DNA of 64,000 bases from NCBI RefSeq assembly GCF_963855985.1, contig NC_087118.1:8489001-8553000 (forward strand). Direction: 5' to 3'. Under the pieces are notes generated by a model that worked only from the letters and a program-made list of their open reading frames with translations, was not told the origin of the DNA and made no database searches. A program made the position numbers and the translations under genes. Below are positions 10,124 through 20,130 of the stretch, in pieces. Position 1 is the stretch's first letter. The number at the start of each line of letters is the position of its first letter. The stretch comes from Ostrinia nubilalis (taxonomy: Eukaryota > Arthropoda > Insecta > Lepidoptera > Crambidae).

Positions 10124-11503
10124 TTAACTCTCTAGTAGGTCAACAAGGTCTCCCGTCTCAAGCTGCTCATCGGAGCTGCTGGCACTGTCAGACACAGGAA
10201 CCGTACCATTATATGGCCTTAGGGAATCAGCCGCGACCAAGCCTGTAAAGGCTTTGTAGCCTCTGAGTCCCTTAATGCTTCGGATCCTATATCTGTCATT
10301 CCCAACAACCTTGATAACAATATAAGGGCCTGAGTACATATCATCAAGTTTACTGTTTACTTTTGCAGCACTGCTTGTGGGTGCTTGTCGCCAAAGAACT
10401 AAGTCCCCTTTTTTATAGATATGGCTAGCTTTACGTTTCTTGTCAAAATAACACTTCATCCTATCACTTGTCACCTTTAATTGAGAGCTAGCTTTGCTAC
10501 GCCTAACTTCTATAGGGTCACTACATCCTACATCTGTACCAACATCACAACGTCGCCTAGAGGTTCTAGCAAACATAAGGTCATAGGGTCTGTAATTTGT
10601 ACTTTGGGTTATTGTGTTGTTAATACCCCAAAGGACATCAGGTAAAAAGTTTGCCCAATTATTTGCAGCCTCACTAGGGTCTGTTGCACGTAATGCATCC
10701 AATATGGTCCGGTTTGTCCGCTCTACCTGACCGTTAGCTCGGGGGCATGCAATAGATGTTAAGATGTGTCTAAATTGTTTGTCATTCGAGAACTTTTTAA
10801 AATACCTACTAGTAAAAGCTTTTCCATGATCACTAACTAGTTTTTCAGGGTATCCAAATAAGCTAAATATTTTTTTGAGACATCTAATAGTTTCCACCGA
10901 ATTGACTGTGCGGGTAGGCTCAGCAATAACAAATTTGGAAAAAGCATCTGTCATTACCAACATATACTGATATCCCTTAGCGGTCCTACAAAATGGGCCC
11001 AAATGGTCCACATGCACCATAACCATGGGCTCTGTGGGTTTGGGAATTGGAAATAGTTTTCCTTCTTTCTTTCCATAGTCACCCTTACCATATGCACAAT
11101 GGAGGCATGCGGCAACATATTTTCGAATAAACCGAGTCATTTTTGGAAACCAATAATCCTTTTTGATGAGATCCATACACTTCTGCAAACCCACATGCCC
11201 TATGTCATCATGGTGCATCTGAACCAGTCTCCACCGAGCTAGCGATGGTACTACAAGTCGGTTGCCATATAATGTCTTACGATATAATTTATCTTCAAGA
11301 AAAACATAATTATTAGTTATCTCACTTGTGGCTGAGCCATCCCTAAGTTGGTCAATGATCGGTTTCAACTTATCATCCTGGTATTGGATAGTATAGAACC
11401 AGTCTGACACCTCAAGGCGATTTATATTCGTAGTATCGACCGGGTTACGACTTAACGCGTCCACGTGCCTCATACGCTCGCCTGGCCTATACTCAACACT
11501 CAT
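10124..11503 (-). pseudogene. Gypsy RNase H tail and integrase
   Basis: The frame starts at an internal Met of the RNase H tail (HVDALSRNP) and covers the whole integrase. The HHCC zinc-binding module is visible (HHDDIGH ... CLHC). The DDE catalytic residues lie in VHVDHLGPF, VSDHGKAFTS and ANGQVERTNRTI. Downstream there is a GPY/F-like C-terminal module (YSGPYIVIKVVGNDRYRI) and an acidic tail. This 459-residue block has no internal stop, unlike the rest of pol. In the live element it inserted cDNA with a 4-bp duplication, matching TTAC here. It is labelled a pseudogene because it lacks its own start and sits in a dead polyprotein. Confidence 0.88.
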
Positions 11504-12102
11504 GTCAAAGTCCTGGATTGAGAGCCACCACCGGGCAATACGCGGAATAATGTCACGTTTGGTTAAGGTGGCTCGTACAGCCGTGCAGTCAGTTACGACT
11601 CGTATATGTTTGCCTACAATTTATACCCTAAATCTGCGTAAAGATTAGACTACAGCAAGGGTCTCAAGTTCATAACTGTGGTACATACTTTCCTCTTTAC
11701 TTGTTACCCTACTGAAATACATGACAGGGCGTAGCGTGTTATCAGTTTGTTTTTGTAATAAGATGCCTGCAATACCTGTTTTGCACGCATCCGTATGGAT
11801 TTCAGTTGGCAGTGAAGGGTCGTAGGTATAAAGCCAATGTGGGTTTTGTACACAAACACTTTTTCAATTGTTCAAAACTATGAGATTGTTCACTACTCCA
11901 ACTCCAAATCGCATTTTTTTTTGTTAAATCCGTTAGTGGGCGAGCAATGATAGCAAAATTTTTGATAAACTTGCGAAAATAACTTCATAACCCTATAAAC
12001 TGACGTATCTCGTGAACGTTGCTAGGGATGGGAAACTGTGAAACTGCTGCTAATTTCGATTCACTCGGTTGGATGCCATCCGATGAAATCTCGTGGCCCA
12101 AA
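11504..12102 (-). pseudogene. Gypsy RT thumb and RNase H, multiply broken
   Basis: The frame resumes with LGHEISSDGIQPSESKLAAV and reaches the RNase H part with IHTDACKTGIAGILLQKQ, YFSR, and VVTDC. These are the Ty3/Gypsy RT-RNase H landmarks. Lesions include a TGA at 11985-11987, TAA codons at 11645-11647 and 11621-11623, and a frameshift near 11845. It reads directly into the integrase frame at 11503. Confidence 0.82.
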
Positions 12103-12104
12103 TA

Positions 12105-13260
12105 TCGTCAGTTGCAGGTTCACTTGGGGTAACTGACAAAATACAGTTTTTCAGTAGAGCCGTTTAAAGTTTTTTTTCGTCTTAAATCGAACATAACTTT
12201 TTTCCTATTTAACCTTTTTTGGATCTGTTTTTACAGAAATGCTTAGAATTCTACGCGGTTTTAGATTAAATAAAAAGAATTATCTAAGGATTATTAATTG
12301 TATGTATTTTTGTACTTTTGACAGTTACACTAATTTTACACCATACTTTTGGAAAAAACATAGGTCAAATTAGTGTAAGTACTGCCCAAATTAAAATAAT
12401 TTGATGTATTTGCTGGGTTTTGTTTACTTAGTTGCTGTATAATTTATGTAAAAGTATTAAAAAATAAGAGAATTCATGAAAAAAATATCATTTTGTCGTT
12501 TTCTTTATTTTTTTTTAATTTTATTAAAAGTAACTTTTATTTTATTCATTAAAAAATGTTAAAAAAAAGCCACGAAAATCAAAAAATATGTGTATTTAAT
12601 TTTTTTAAGACAGAAATATTGAAATAACTAAAGTATTACTGTGAAATTAAGTAATTCCTATATTTTTTTTAAGCTTTGACTTACCAATACCGTATTTAGC
12701 TCTACTGGGCAACTTAAACTGAAAACAAAATGGATTTAATTTTCCACCTCTTTATAGCAATGTTGAATTAAGGTCATGAGTACTACAACAGTAAAAGTAA
12801 CAGAGTAACAACAGGTTAATGTTAGCAATGCGCAGTGACGCCTAGTTGGCTGGATAGTTGCTCAATTTCAATATTTATTGAGCTAACTTTAACTTCTTTA
12901 ACTGATACTGCTGGTATATTAATAATGTAATATGCCTTAAAACTTTCTAAATTCCTATTTTATTTCATGTTATAAACCTTAGCAAATCAGTGTAATTGCA
13001 AAGTTTTGTAGCAAAATTTTTACATTATTACAGATACACCAATTCAACCTGGTAAAATTATTACAATGTCAGTTACACCAAAATTGTGAAGGAAATCTGA
13101 AAAGTTCACACCTGAAAATGTCCGTGTAGTTGTAATTTTTTTAAAGCTAGAATTTTTTTACGTATACCATTCGAAAGAGCAGAAAAAACTAAGAAAAACT
13201 GTATATTTAACTCAAAAACCGTATTTTGTCAGTTACCCCAAGTGAACCTGCAACTGACGA
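12105..13260. mobile_element. Non-autonomous TIR element (TA target)
   Basis: Inverted repeats of 47 bp with one mismatch start TCGTCAGTTGCAGGTTCACT at 12105 and end at 13260; the outer 40 bp are perfect. A TA lies at each edge (12103-12104 and 13261-13262). Removing the insert rejoins the Gypsy RT as KITYLGHEIS. A 4-bp ATAT duplication fits equally well. The 1156-bp AT-rich interior has no transposase frame but repeats CAGTTACAC-like motifs related to the TIR. A Tc1/mariner-group MITE is the most likely identity. Confidence 0.85.
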
Positions 13261-13262
13261 TA

Positions 13263-13889
13263 TGTTATTTTATTTTGGAGGAATGAACATTTACTCATAT
13301 TTAGCTTTAAATTTTCTGATCTTAATTTATAAAGAACTTTATCTAAGATATTTAGGCCAGACAGCACATCAACAGAGGGTAACAATAAATCGTCCAAGAA
13401 CGCCAATATTTCGCATTCTCTTGAATTGTTTGTTTTTGAGTGATTATTAGAAGAATTTCGTAGCGAATCTACTATTTTGTTAATGAGTCGCATGAAAACA
13501 GACGGAGCATTAGCTAGACCAAACGGAACGCGTGTATATTCGAAATGTCCTTGCGGTGTTATAAAGGCTGTCTTATGTACGTCTGCAGGATCAATTTTAA
13601 CCTGATGGTAACTTTGTGCTAAGTCAAGACTTGTGAAAAAGTTTTTGCCGGCTAACTTTGAAACTTGGTCGTCTATATTGGGTAATGGATAACGGTCTTT
13701 GACGGTAATCGCGTTAAGCGCCCTATAGTCAACGCATAGCCGACTGTCGCCGTTCTTTTTTTTTACAAGAATCACCGGAGAGGCAAAACACGACTCTGAC
13801 TCTTGTATTATGCCTGCATCCATTAATTCAGATATTTTGGATCTAACTATTTCCTGTTCACTTTGTGATAAACGATAAGGCTGGCGATA
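13263..13889 (-). pseudogene. Gypsy reverse transcriptase core
   Basis: This is the RNA-templated DNA polymerase domain. Visible motifs in order are VILVKKKNGDSRLCVDYRAL (fingers), YPLPNID, FFTSLDLAQSYHQVKID with the first catalytic Asp, VPFGLANAPSVFMRL, and the active-site box as FLDDLLL in place of the usual Y-[IV]-DD. It ends at QNKITY, where a 1156-bp TIR element interrupts the gene. The sequence continues beyond that insert with LGHEIS. Upstream it is cut by the foldback element. Confidence 0.88.
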
Positions 13890-14335
13890 TACAGTGTGTC
13901 CGGGCATGTAGTGATCAAACTTTAAGGGCGTGATCAATGGACAATTTTATCGGTGAAAATACTTTAAATTTGGGGCTTGACCCATTTCTCGCATATTTAC
14001 AAGGATTTAAGTTTTTAATTTTTAGTTTTCACCTCTTCCTTCAAAAACAAGTGATAGCGTGGGTAGCTTAACATTAATAAGCAAAAATTTTATATCATGC
14101 GATAGCCAATAAAATTATCTATTAGTAGAAGTAGAAAACAGATACAAGTTTCATACATTTTAAGGGTGTAAGAATGGATTTAATTAGAAATAAACATGAT
14201 TTTTTTCACATCTTTTTCAGTTATTTCCCAACACAAGAAAAACCAGGTCGTTAAGGTATGTTTTATTTGCATTGTATTATTAGTATTTGAGCTATTCTAC
14301 AAAACGAATGTAAATTCATTAGTCTACGTCTATTA

Positions 14336-15893
14336 CACACACCGGCAGATTTAGAGGAACGGAAAAAAAAGCATCAATATCATCATTATTTTAGGAAAAA
14401 AATGCCTAATTATGACATTATTTTTTAATTTAATTCTAAATATGAAAAAAATAATTGCCAACAGTATATTTTTTTAATTATTTTGTTTAAATTACCCCAT
14501 CAACAGTTTCGTTGAGTGTTTTGAATTGAATGAAGCTTTTGCTAATTTGGATTTCTTTTACGTGAAAGATGTTTTTTTCTGAGAATTTTGTTGTGTAAGC
14601 ATTCAGTTACTTATAAGGGTTTATTATGCCCAGCTTAGCACCGTCAGAAATCATTAAGGCAGATGAAATGAGAAGTAACGGCCATGCATACAAATCGGCT
14701 GCCGTAAGACGTCGTTGATCAGTATCGACCACCCATGGCAGTAACCAACGGTACAGATTGATCATTTCTGTCGTTAGGAGGAGGGTTCAAGTCAGAAAAA
14801 GGCGTACTTCGCGACGGGATGACCGTTTTTTACAACTTCGAGTTTTCAGAAAGTCGCGGTTACCTGCTGTTCAAGCCAGAAATAACCTTAAAGACACTCG
14901 AGGAGTAAGAGTGACTGAGCCCACAGTTCACAGGAGATTTACTGAAGTTGGTATAGGGTCGTGCATACCCGAGAAAGCTCCAACTTGTGACACAGCACCG
15001 AAAAAACATATTGAACTTTTCACGTGAATATCGTGATTGGGTCTTGAACGACTGGAGGCATGATCTCTTCACTTATGAGTGCAGAGTTCTCTTAAACCAG
15101 ATCGATGGAAGATAGCGAATATGGAGACACAAAGAGAACGTAACATTTAGTCTTAATTTTGAAAATATTGTGGTTTATGGAGGTAGCTTAATTCTGGTGT
15201 GGGGAAGGATTTGTTTGGGAGCTCGCACGGAGTTAGTGGTGGGTGATGGAGGAAATACGACTTCTGAATGGTACACTAGGAACATTTTAGAAGAACATGA
15301 TGTGCCATTTACTCCATTTATTGTGGACTCCTTTAGTTTAATTCACGATAATGTTCGTTTTCACAGTGCTCGCTCAGTACAGGCACATCTAAACCATTTG
15401 GATATACCCATGATGCAGTGGCTGGCAAGATCCCTAGACAAGAATCCTATAGAGCATGTCTTGGACTTTCTTAAAAGATGTGTTAAATTCAGAATACCAC
15501 CGGTGGTGTTGAGAAACGTGTTACTAGAGGAATGGCAGACATTGCCCCAAAATACCCTTCATAACATTAACTGCAGCATGCTCAGATGAATGGAAACCAT
15601 CATCAGAGCAAGAGGGGGAAATACCCATCATAAATTAATTCATTTGGTTAGTGATAAGCTACCCTAATTTTTAATCTGGCCACAATTTCTAATTTTTGTT
15701 CAAAACTGAAAAATTGAAATTTCGTTTCGATGATTTTTTATTAAATAAAAACGACTAAATATTTAAAAATCTATGTTATTTTATTTTATTTTAATTATCT
15801 CTTTATTTTGTATAATAAATATTTCATAGATCAGTAGTAATTTTCCTTATTTTCATACTTTTTTTTGCGTTCCGCTAAATCTGCCGGTGTGTG
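14336..15893 (+). mobile_element. Tc1-like DNA transposon, dead
   Basis: The terminal repeats begin CACACACCGGCAGATTTAG on both strands (two mismatches over the next 15 bp), flanked by TA at 14334-14335 and 15894-15895. The length of 1558 bp and one transposase gene fit Tc1. It inserted into the left arm of the foldback element, whose right arm still shows the undisturbed sequence. Confidence 0.92.
14626..15640 (+). pseudogene. Tc1-like transposase, degenerate
   Basis: A DD34E-type cut-and-paste transposase. The N-terminus MPSLAPSEIIKADEMRSNGH begins the helix-turn-helix region. Middle pieces include RVTEPTVHRRFTEVGI and YRDWVLNDWRHDLF. The late part carries LILVWGRICLGARTELVV, SLIHDNVRFHSARSV and NPIEHVLDFLKR. 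The second D (HDN) and the E (NPIEH) have exactly 34 residues between them. The first catalytic D is lost: FTYEC stands where FTDES is usual. Several stops and frameshifts break the frame, including a TGA at 15587-15589 before the tail METIIRARGGNT. Confidence 0.87.
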
Positions 15894-16500
15894 TAGTTTC
15901 GACGTAATTGTTGAACAAAGATACCCCTTCCCAGCGGTTTCCATAGCGCACGCGACATGCGAAAATGCACTGCCTGAAAGAATCACACAACCTATTCCGA
16001 TTACTATGGAAACCGCTGGGAATGGGTATCTTTGTTCAACAATTACGTCGAAACTAATAGACGTAGACTAATAAATTTACATTCGTTTTGTAGAATGGCT
16101 CAAATACTAATAATACAATGCAAATAAAACATACCTTAACGACCTGGTTTTTCTTGTGTTGGAAAATAACTGAAAATGAAGTGAAAAAAGTCATGTTTTT
16201 TTCTAATTTAATCCATTCTTACTCCCTTAAAATGTATGAAACTTGTGTCTGTTTTCTACTTCTACTAGTAGATAATTTTATTGGCTATCGCATGATATAA
16301 AACATTTGCTTATTAATGTTAAGTTACCCACGTTTTCACTTGTTTTTGAAGGAAGAGGTGAAAACTAAAAATTAAAAACTTAAATCCTTGTAATTTTGCG
16401 AGAAATGGGTCAAGACCCCAATTTGAAGTATTTTCATCGATGAAATTGTCTATAGATTACGCCCTTAAAGTTTGATCACTACATGCCCGGACACACTGTA

Positions 16501-16662
16501 TAGGCTCATCACTAGTTAATCTAATTTTCATTTGTAACAAATCGGTACATCCTAATTCATGTGTATCACTTGCAAAACAGTCCTTATACTCCGTCAATAA
16601 GCTAATTAAGCTATCATGATCGCTTTTACTTAGCGGGCCTGTCTTAATTTCATCTACATTTA
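16501..16662 (-). pseudogene. Gypsy RT, N-terminal piece
   Basis: The piece reads VDEIKTGPLSKSDHDSLIS, then a segment with YKDCFA, ending LTSDEPI. This is the typical lead-in to a Ty3/Gypsy RT. The frame closes with YRQPYRLS at 13889 when the foldback element and one TA are removed, which proves the two pieces were contiguous. Confidence 0.8.
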
Positions 16663-17498
16663 CCCCCCCCGATAGTGCTAATTATGGTGGTAATATTGGC
16701 TAGGCTAGTGTGCAACAATGATGCTATAGGCTGGCTTTGATTGGCTTCAAGTACACATGGTATTGGCAAATTATAAATTGGCTGTCTAACCTGAACATCA
16801 TTTGGCGGTGAAGCGGCGCAGCTGTCGGCTCTGGTGAGCACCTCACCCTCCTTCCACTCGATGTTCCGTGTGCCGCTGTTGATGACCTTGATGTACCCGG
16901 TGGCGCCCCGCAGTAAGGTGGCAGGAATTGAATAGGAGACTCCTTGCAGCTCGTAGTGTTGTGGCGTGGTGACGACGTCATTGTTGTTTTCATTGTCCAG
17001 CACGTTGACCTTAATGATGGACAGGCCAGGCAGTAGGGATTCTTTTTCCGTAGTGATGACCTTGAATCGTGTTCGCTCTTCAATTACGTCCATGTTGTGT
17101 ATAAAATCGACGTCTTGTTTGAGGTTAGCTTTACCGTCACAGACTACTAAGGCCATGCCATCGCTATTGATAATAGGTTGGCCTACCAATAGATGAATAC
17201 TCCCCATATCAACGTCGGTCAGATGAGCCCTGCAGGGTGACTTTATGCCGTCTATTTCCAGTTCAAAGATTACTTCTCCGCGACTGGGTAGATGTTTTCC
17301 CGAGAATCCCTTGAGTGTAGTGCTTGATGGAGTGGTTTCGAGATGTAACAGCTTTGACACGTGAGTAGAGAGCACATTTACTTGACTACCGGTGTCAATA
17401 TACGATTTGACGTATATTCCGTTGATCTTAACAGCTTTCTCGTAAATCTTGTTATGGTTTTGTAGCAGTTTGACTTCTTTGATTTTGTCATCGGCCAT
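16650..17498 (-). pseudogene. Gypsy aspartic protease region
   Basis: It encodes the retropepsin that would cut the Gag-Pol polyprotein. The active-site motif is YIDTGSQVNVLSTH (near residue 35), followed by LLVGQPII further on. The frame is continuous with gag across one TAA codon. The stretch ends in an out-of-frame tail after a run of eight C (plus strand 16663-16670). Past that run the RT coding sequence resumes in another frame, so a one-base length change there disconnects protease from RT. Confidence 0.83.
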
Positions 17499-17540
17499 CG
17501 TAGGTTTTGTCGAAATCGGGCAGCGTGTAGCAATGTGGCC

Positions 17541-18425
17541 TTATTTACCACATTTGAAGCATGTTCGTGAGTCTGGGTAAGGGCAGTTACGTAGGATATG
17601 GCCCATTTTCTTGCAGCGCGGACACGGGTCGACGTCAGGGTTTATAGGGGTGAGCTTTTTGTCCGCGATTTGTCGATAATTGGTATCTTTATTTAGCGGA
17701 CGTGTTGCAATCGATGTTGATGGTGGTTGATAATCGTCCAACGCACAAAGGAAGCCTTCGTACAATTCTTCAGGTCTCTCGCACTGATATGCTCTTGCAT
17801 TTGCTTGTAAGGATAGTGGCAAGCCCCGTATGATGCAAGACACAGCCGCAATGTCGGATAATTTACACCGGAAGCACATAGCGACTTTATCTTGGTAGTA
17901 TTTTGTCATCGATTCTGCGGGTAGTTTCTTCCTGCTCATCATTTCTTCTAGCATATTTCCGAAATCACGATGTCTTGGAAAAGCCCGCATCAACAGTTGT
18001 TTCCAGTCTTCCCAGGTGTAATCATATTCATCCAGCCGGTTATACCATCTTCTAGCTTGACCTCTTAACCTGTCTTGCATGTAAAATGCCTTCGTAATTT
18101 CGCTCCAGCCGTGAATTTCCCCAAGTTGATCGATCTTTTTCAGCCATGCCGTTGCAGGAACACACTCTTCACTGTCAGGGTCGAACTCGGGTATCAATGA
18201 CGCAGCTCGATGTTCTTTCCTCGTGATGCTAGTGGGTATCTCGTCGTTTAATTCGTGCATTGCTTTTCGTACTTTATTTTCTAGAAGCTTCTTGAGAATT
18301 TTTCTAGCTGGTGGATTATCTTCACTGTCATTATCACTCGCTTCATCCTCGTGCTGCGGCTCGCTCCATCCTTCCGGGCGGACGAGACGGCCTGTTCCAA
18401 TCGCTTCAGCATGATCACGCTTCAT
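17541..18425 (-). pseudogene. Gypsy gag, ends early in second zinc knuckle
   Basis: This is the Gag polyprotein (capsid and nucleocapsid) of the Gypsy element. After a charged N-terminus comes a retrotransposon-type capsid region with RRWYNRLDEYDYTWEDWKQL at about residues 131-150 and a conserved FRCKLSD segment. The C-terminus has a zinc knuckle CPRCKKMGHILRNC and starts a second one, CFKCGK. A TAA codon at 17541-17543 falls inside that second knuckle. The same frame runs on with GHIATRC and into the protease at 17498, so this is a single nonsense change, not a natural gag end. The start ATG at 18425 lies about 30 nt inside the 5' LTR. Confidence 0.85.
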
Positions 18426-18439
18426 TATTTGCTTTATTT

Positions 18440-18454
18440 ATCCCACTTCTGAGA
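18440..18454 (-). promoter_or_regulatory. Candidate Gypsy primer binding site
   Basis: Directly inside the 5' LTR the minus strand reads TCTCAGAAGTGGGAT. Position fits a primer binding site, and the core resembles the complement of an insect tRNA-Leu 3' region without the CCA end. The same core with one change (TTCAGAAGTGAGAT) follows the left LTR of the element at 19869. The tRNA identity is not verified. Confidence 0.5.
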
Positions 18455-18729
18455 TGTAGAAGCTGGGTATAAATGATACACTATTTGTTACTTTTTCTTT
18501 TACTCAATCAAACGTAATTTACAATAATGTAGGTAGGTACTCTAGACGAACTTGGGCAGAGTTTCGGCTTACTGTCCAAACTGTGGTGGAATAGGCCTCC
18601 AAATAAGCTCCTCCGTCCTTTTATACCTTTACCCCCCACCCCAAATCGTCCGGTAGTGGGTCGATGGCTCGGCTTGGCTGTGATTGGCTGGCTTGAATGG
18701 CGCGCTCTGATTGGCTGCATGGTGTTACA
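18455..18729 (-). repeat. Gypsy 5' LTR (intact)
   Basis: This 275-bp LTR reads TGTAACACC...GCTTCTACA on the minus strand. It matches the split 3' LTR copy at 1192-1335 and 9932-10074. One visible difference is a duplicated TGATTGGC motif in the 3' copy, and another is an extra GTAG near 18533. The flank TTAC matches the other end of the element. Confidence 0.93.
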
Positions 18730-18733
18730 TTAC

Positions 18734-18854
18734 CTACATGGATAACATACCTTTCAGCATCTCTGGGAAGCGAAAAAAAAGATAAATCCGGTAGATTTCT
18801 TTTCGAATTTAAATACCCGAACGCCGCACAATATTTCTTTCTCTTTATGTCCAT
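18734..18854 (-). pseudogene. THAP-like zinc-finger exon fragment
   Basis: From an ATG at 18854 the minus strand reads MDIKRKKYCAAFGYLNSKRN and then DLSFFSLPRDAERYVIHV. This resembles a THAP DNA-binding domain N-terminus, but the second zinc-ligand Cys has become Tyr (FGY for FGC). The codons end at a GGTAA that looks like a splice donor and coincides with the TTAC target site of the Gypsy element. It could be exon 1 of a host gene or of a P-like transposase. The downstream exons are not identified. Confidence 0.45.
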
Positions 18855-19645
18855 TTTTAAATAATACTTCGATCATAGAATTAGGTACGTACTACAACGC
18901 ACGCCAGCGTCCTGACGGGCGCGCGCGTGACACTCGATCGATATAATACCCGCCGGCGGGGCGCTTCGCCGTAGGTAATTATCGGATGTACCGCGCGGAG
19001 TGAGCCAGGCCTGGTAACGTGTCGTAACAACTTTGATAGATAGATAAACATTGGTAGATTTGGTTTAAACAACACAAATTATTTCACCTACCGGGTCCGG
19101 TGACCGGGCCCGGTGGGTGCTTAAAAGGGTACCGGGCCCGGCCGGACCCGGTTTGCAATCCCTAATGTTATTATTTCATCAGTTAATAATTTTGTGTTCG
19201 TGGCAATGTTTTGTTGTTGACGTCTTGGAAATTTTGATATTCAATTAGCTAAGTAATACAATGACATGGTGATGTGTTGAGTGGTGTTGGTGCAATTAAT
19301 GGAGTTTTAACAGCGGCTTGGTGCCTTCTTTAATGTGATGTACGATTCGTGTCTTAGTATTTTCGGTTCCACGACTCCTTTCGTCATGTTTTCGTAATTC
19401 GTGGGTGGGTGAATCGACGCCAAACCACCGAGGGGAGACCCGGTGATCCCGTTCTTGAAAATAGGATAATCAGACATTTTTTCGAGGATACCACCAAGTA
19501 CCCGGTCACTTGATTAGCGTGGGAAGGTGAATACATGAGTGATAGATGTGTTGCGATTCGTTTTGTGAATTTGAGTGAAGTGTTCAGGCACCTTGGATTG
19601 CTTGCAGAAATGCAGAGTCAATAAAAAGAGGTAAGTGAAGAATTG
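18855..19645. other. Unassigned region with GC-rich hairpin
   Basis: No coding region is recognised. It holds a GC-rich hairpin (19090-19152, separate entry). From about 19590 to 19645 the minus strand continues the last codons and stop of the LINE fragment at 42533-42800 (SSLTSFY then stop). Confidence 0.5.
19090..19152. repeat. GC-rich hairpin, probable TE terminus
   Basis: ACCGGGTCCGG...CCGGGCCCGGT on the left pairs with ACCGGGCCCGG...CGGACCCGGT on the right around a loop GGGTGCTTAAAAGGG, with a 3-nt indel in the stem. It is followed by TTTGCAATCCCTA, which on the minus strand gives TAGGGATTGCAAA, a hAT-like start. The partner end is not visible nearby. Confidence 0.55.
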
Positions 19646-19677
19646 GTTCAAAAGTAATAATCATAGTAGGCGGTGCC

Positions 19678-19861
19678 GACTCACGTCAAAATTTATGAAT
19701 GAACTACACGTCGATAAAATAATTAACAAAGCTTTCAAAATGTACGGCTTTGTTATGAGATCCAGTAAAAAATTTACACAACCTTACACATTTCTTTGCC
19801 TCTATAATGCCCTCATCAGATCCCAATTAGAGTATGCCGTGCCCATTTGGAATCCTTACTA
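19678..19861 (+). pseudogene. LINE ORF2 post-RT fragment, part 1
   Basis: The frame reads KFMNELHVDKIINKAFKMYG, then ALIRSQLEYAVPIWNPYY. This is the conserved region after the RT domain of Jockey/CR1-group LINEs. The Helitron starts right after the codons for PYY at 19862. No RT or endonuclease is present upstream, so this copy was 5'-truncated on insertion. Confidence 0.75.
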
Positions 19862-19868
19862 TCTATAC

Positions 19869-20115
19869 TGTTAATTATGAAAAATCTAAAACGTTAAAAT
19901 AACGGTATCGTTGTGGCCAATGAGATGCTGTCATAGTGACATTGACAATACGTCAATGTCACGCTAGCATCAAACGTCAGAATAGAGGGACGCGCGGAGA
20001 TGACTCCGCGCGCTTTTGTGCTAAGTGATGAATTGTATCTAAAATAAGGCAATATAATGTATAAGATGAGTATCCAGTGTTTTATTTATGAAAATAGATC
20101 TACCGGCCTCTAATA
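19869..20115 (+). repeat. Left LTR of non-autonomous element
   Basis: This 247-bp LTR starts TGTTAATTATG and ends CTCTAATA. It has a perfect 11-bp stem (GTGACATTGAC / GTCAATGTCAC) near 19940-19966 and a second GC stem (GCGCGGAG / CTCCGCGC). It was taken as the 5' LTR because a PBS-like motif follows it. Confidence 0.88.
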
Positions 20116-20130
20116 GTTCAGAAGTGAGAT
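20116..20130 (+). promoter_or_regulatory. Candidate PBS of non-autonomous element
   Basis: GTTCAGAAGTGAGAT directly follows the left LTR. It matches the Gypsy site TCTCAGAAGTGGGAT except at the edge and one internal base, which suggests use of the same primer tRNA. Confidence 0.5.

Larger units (their letters stand above)
13892..16498. mobile_element. Foldback element with ~490-bp inverted arms
   Basis: The ends are CAGTGTGTCCGGGCATGTAG and its reverse complement, with TA at 13890-13891 and 16499-16500. The arms run 13892-14335 plus 15896-15946, and back from 16498 to 16004, with a loop of about 57 bp. Arms look over 90% identical by eye. Without the nested Tc1 the element is about 1.05 kb and is nearly all palindrome. 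No transposase of its own is visible. The TA duplication is supported because its removal restores the RT frame (DEPIYRQPYR), whereas a TATA duplication would not. Confidence 0.88.
1188..18733 (-). mobile_element. Ty3/Gypsy LTR retrotransposon, interrupted and dead
   Basis: The element is bounded by LTRs (TG...CA on both strands) and by a 4-bp direct repeat TTAC at 1188-1191 and 18730-18733. On the minus strand the order is 5' LTR, gag with zinc knuckles, protease, RT, RNase H and integrase, which is the Ty3/Gypsy order. It has taken three separate insertions: a Jockey LINE in the 3' LTR, a TIR element between RT and RNase H, and a foldback element before RT. The coding sequence also carries a nonsense codon in gag, a frameshift in a C8/G8 run at the protease-RT junction, and several stops in RNase H, so it is not functional. 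It inserted beside a THAP-like exon. Confidence 0.93.
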
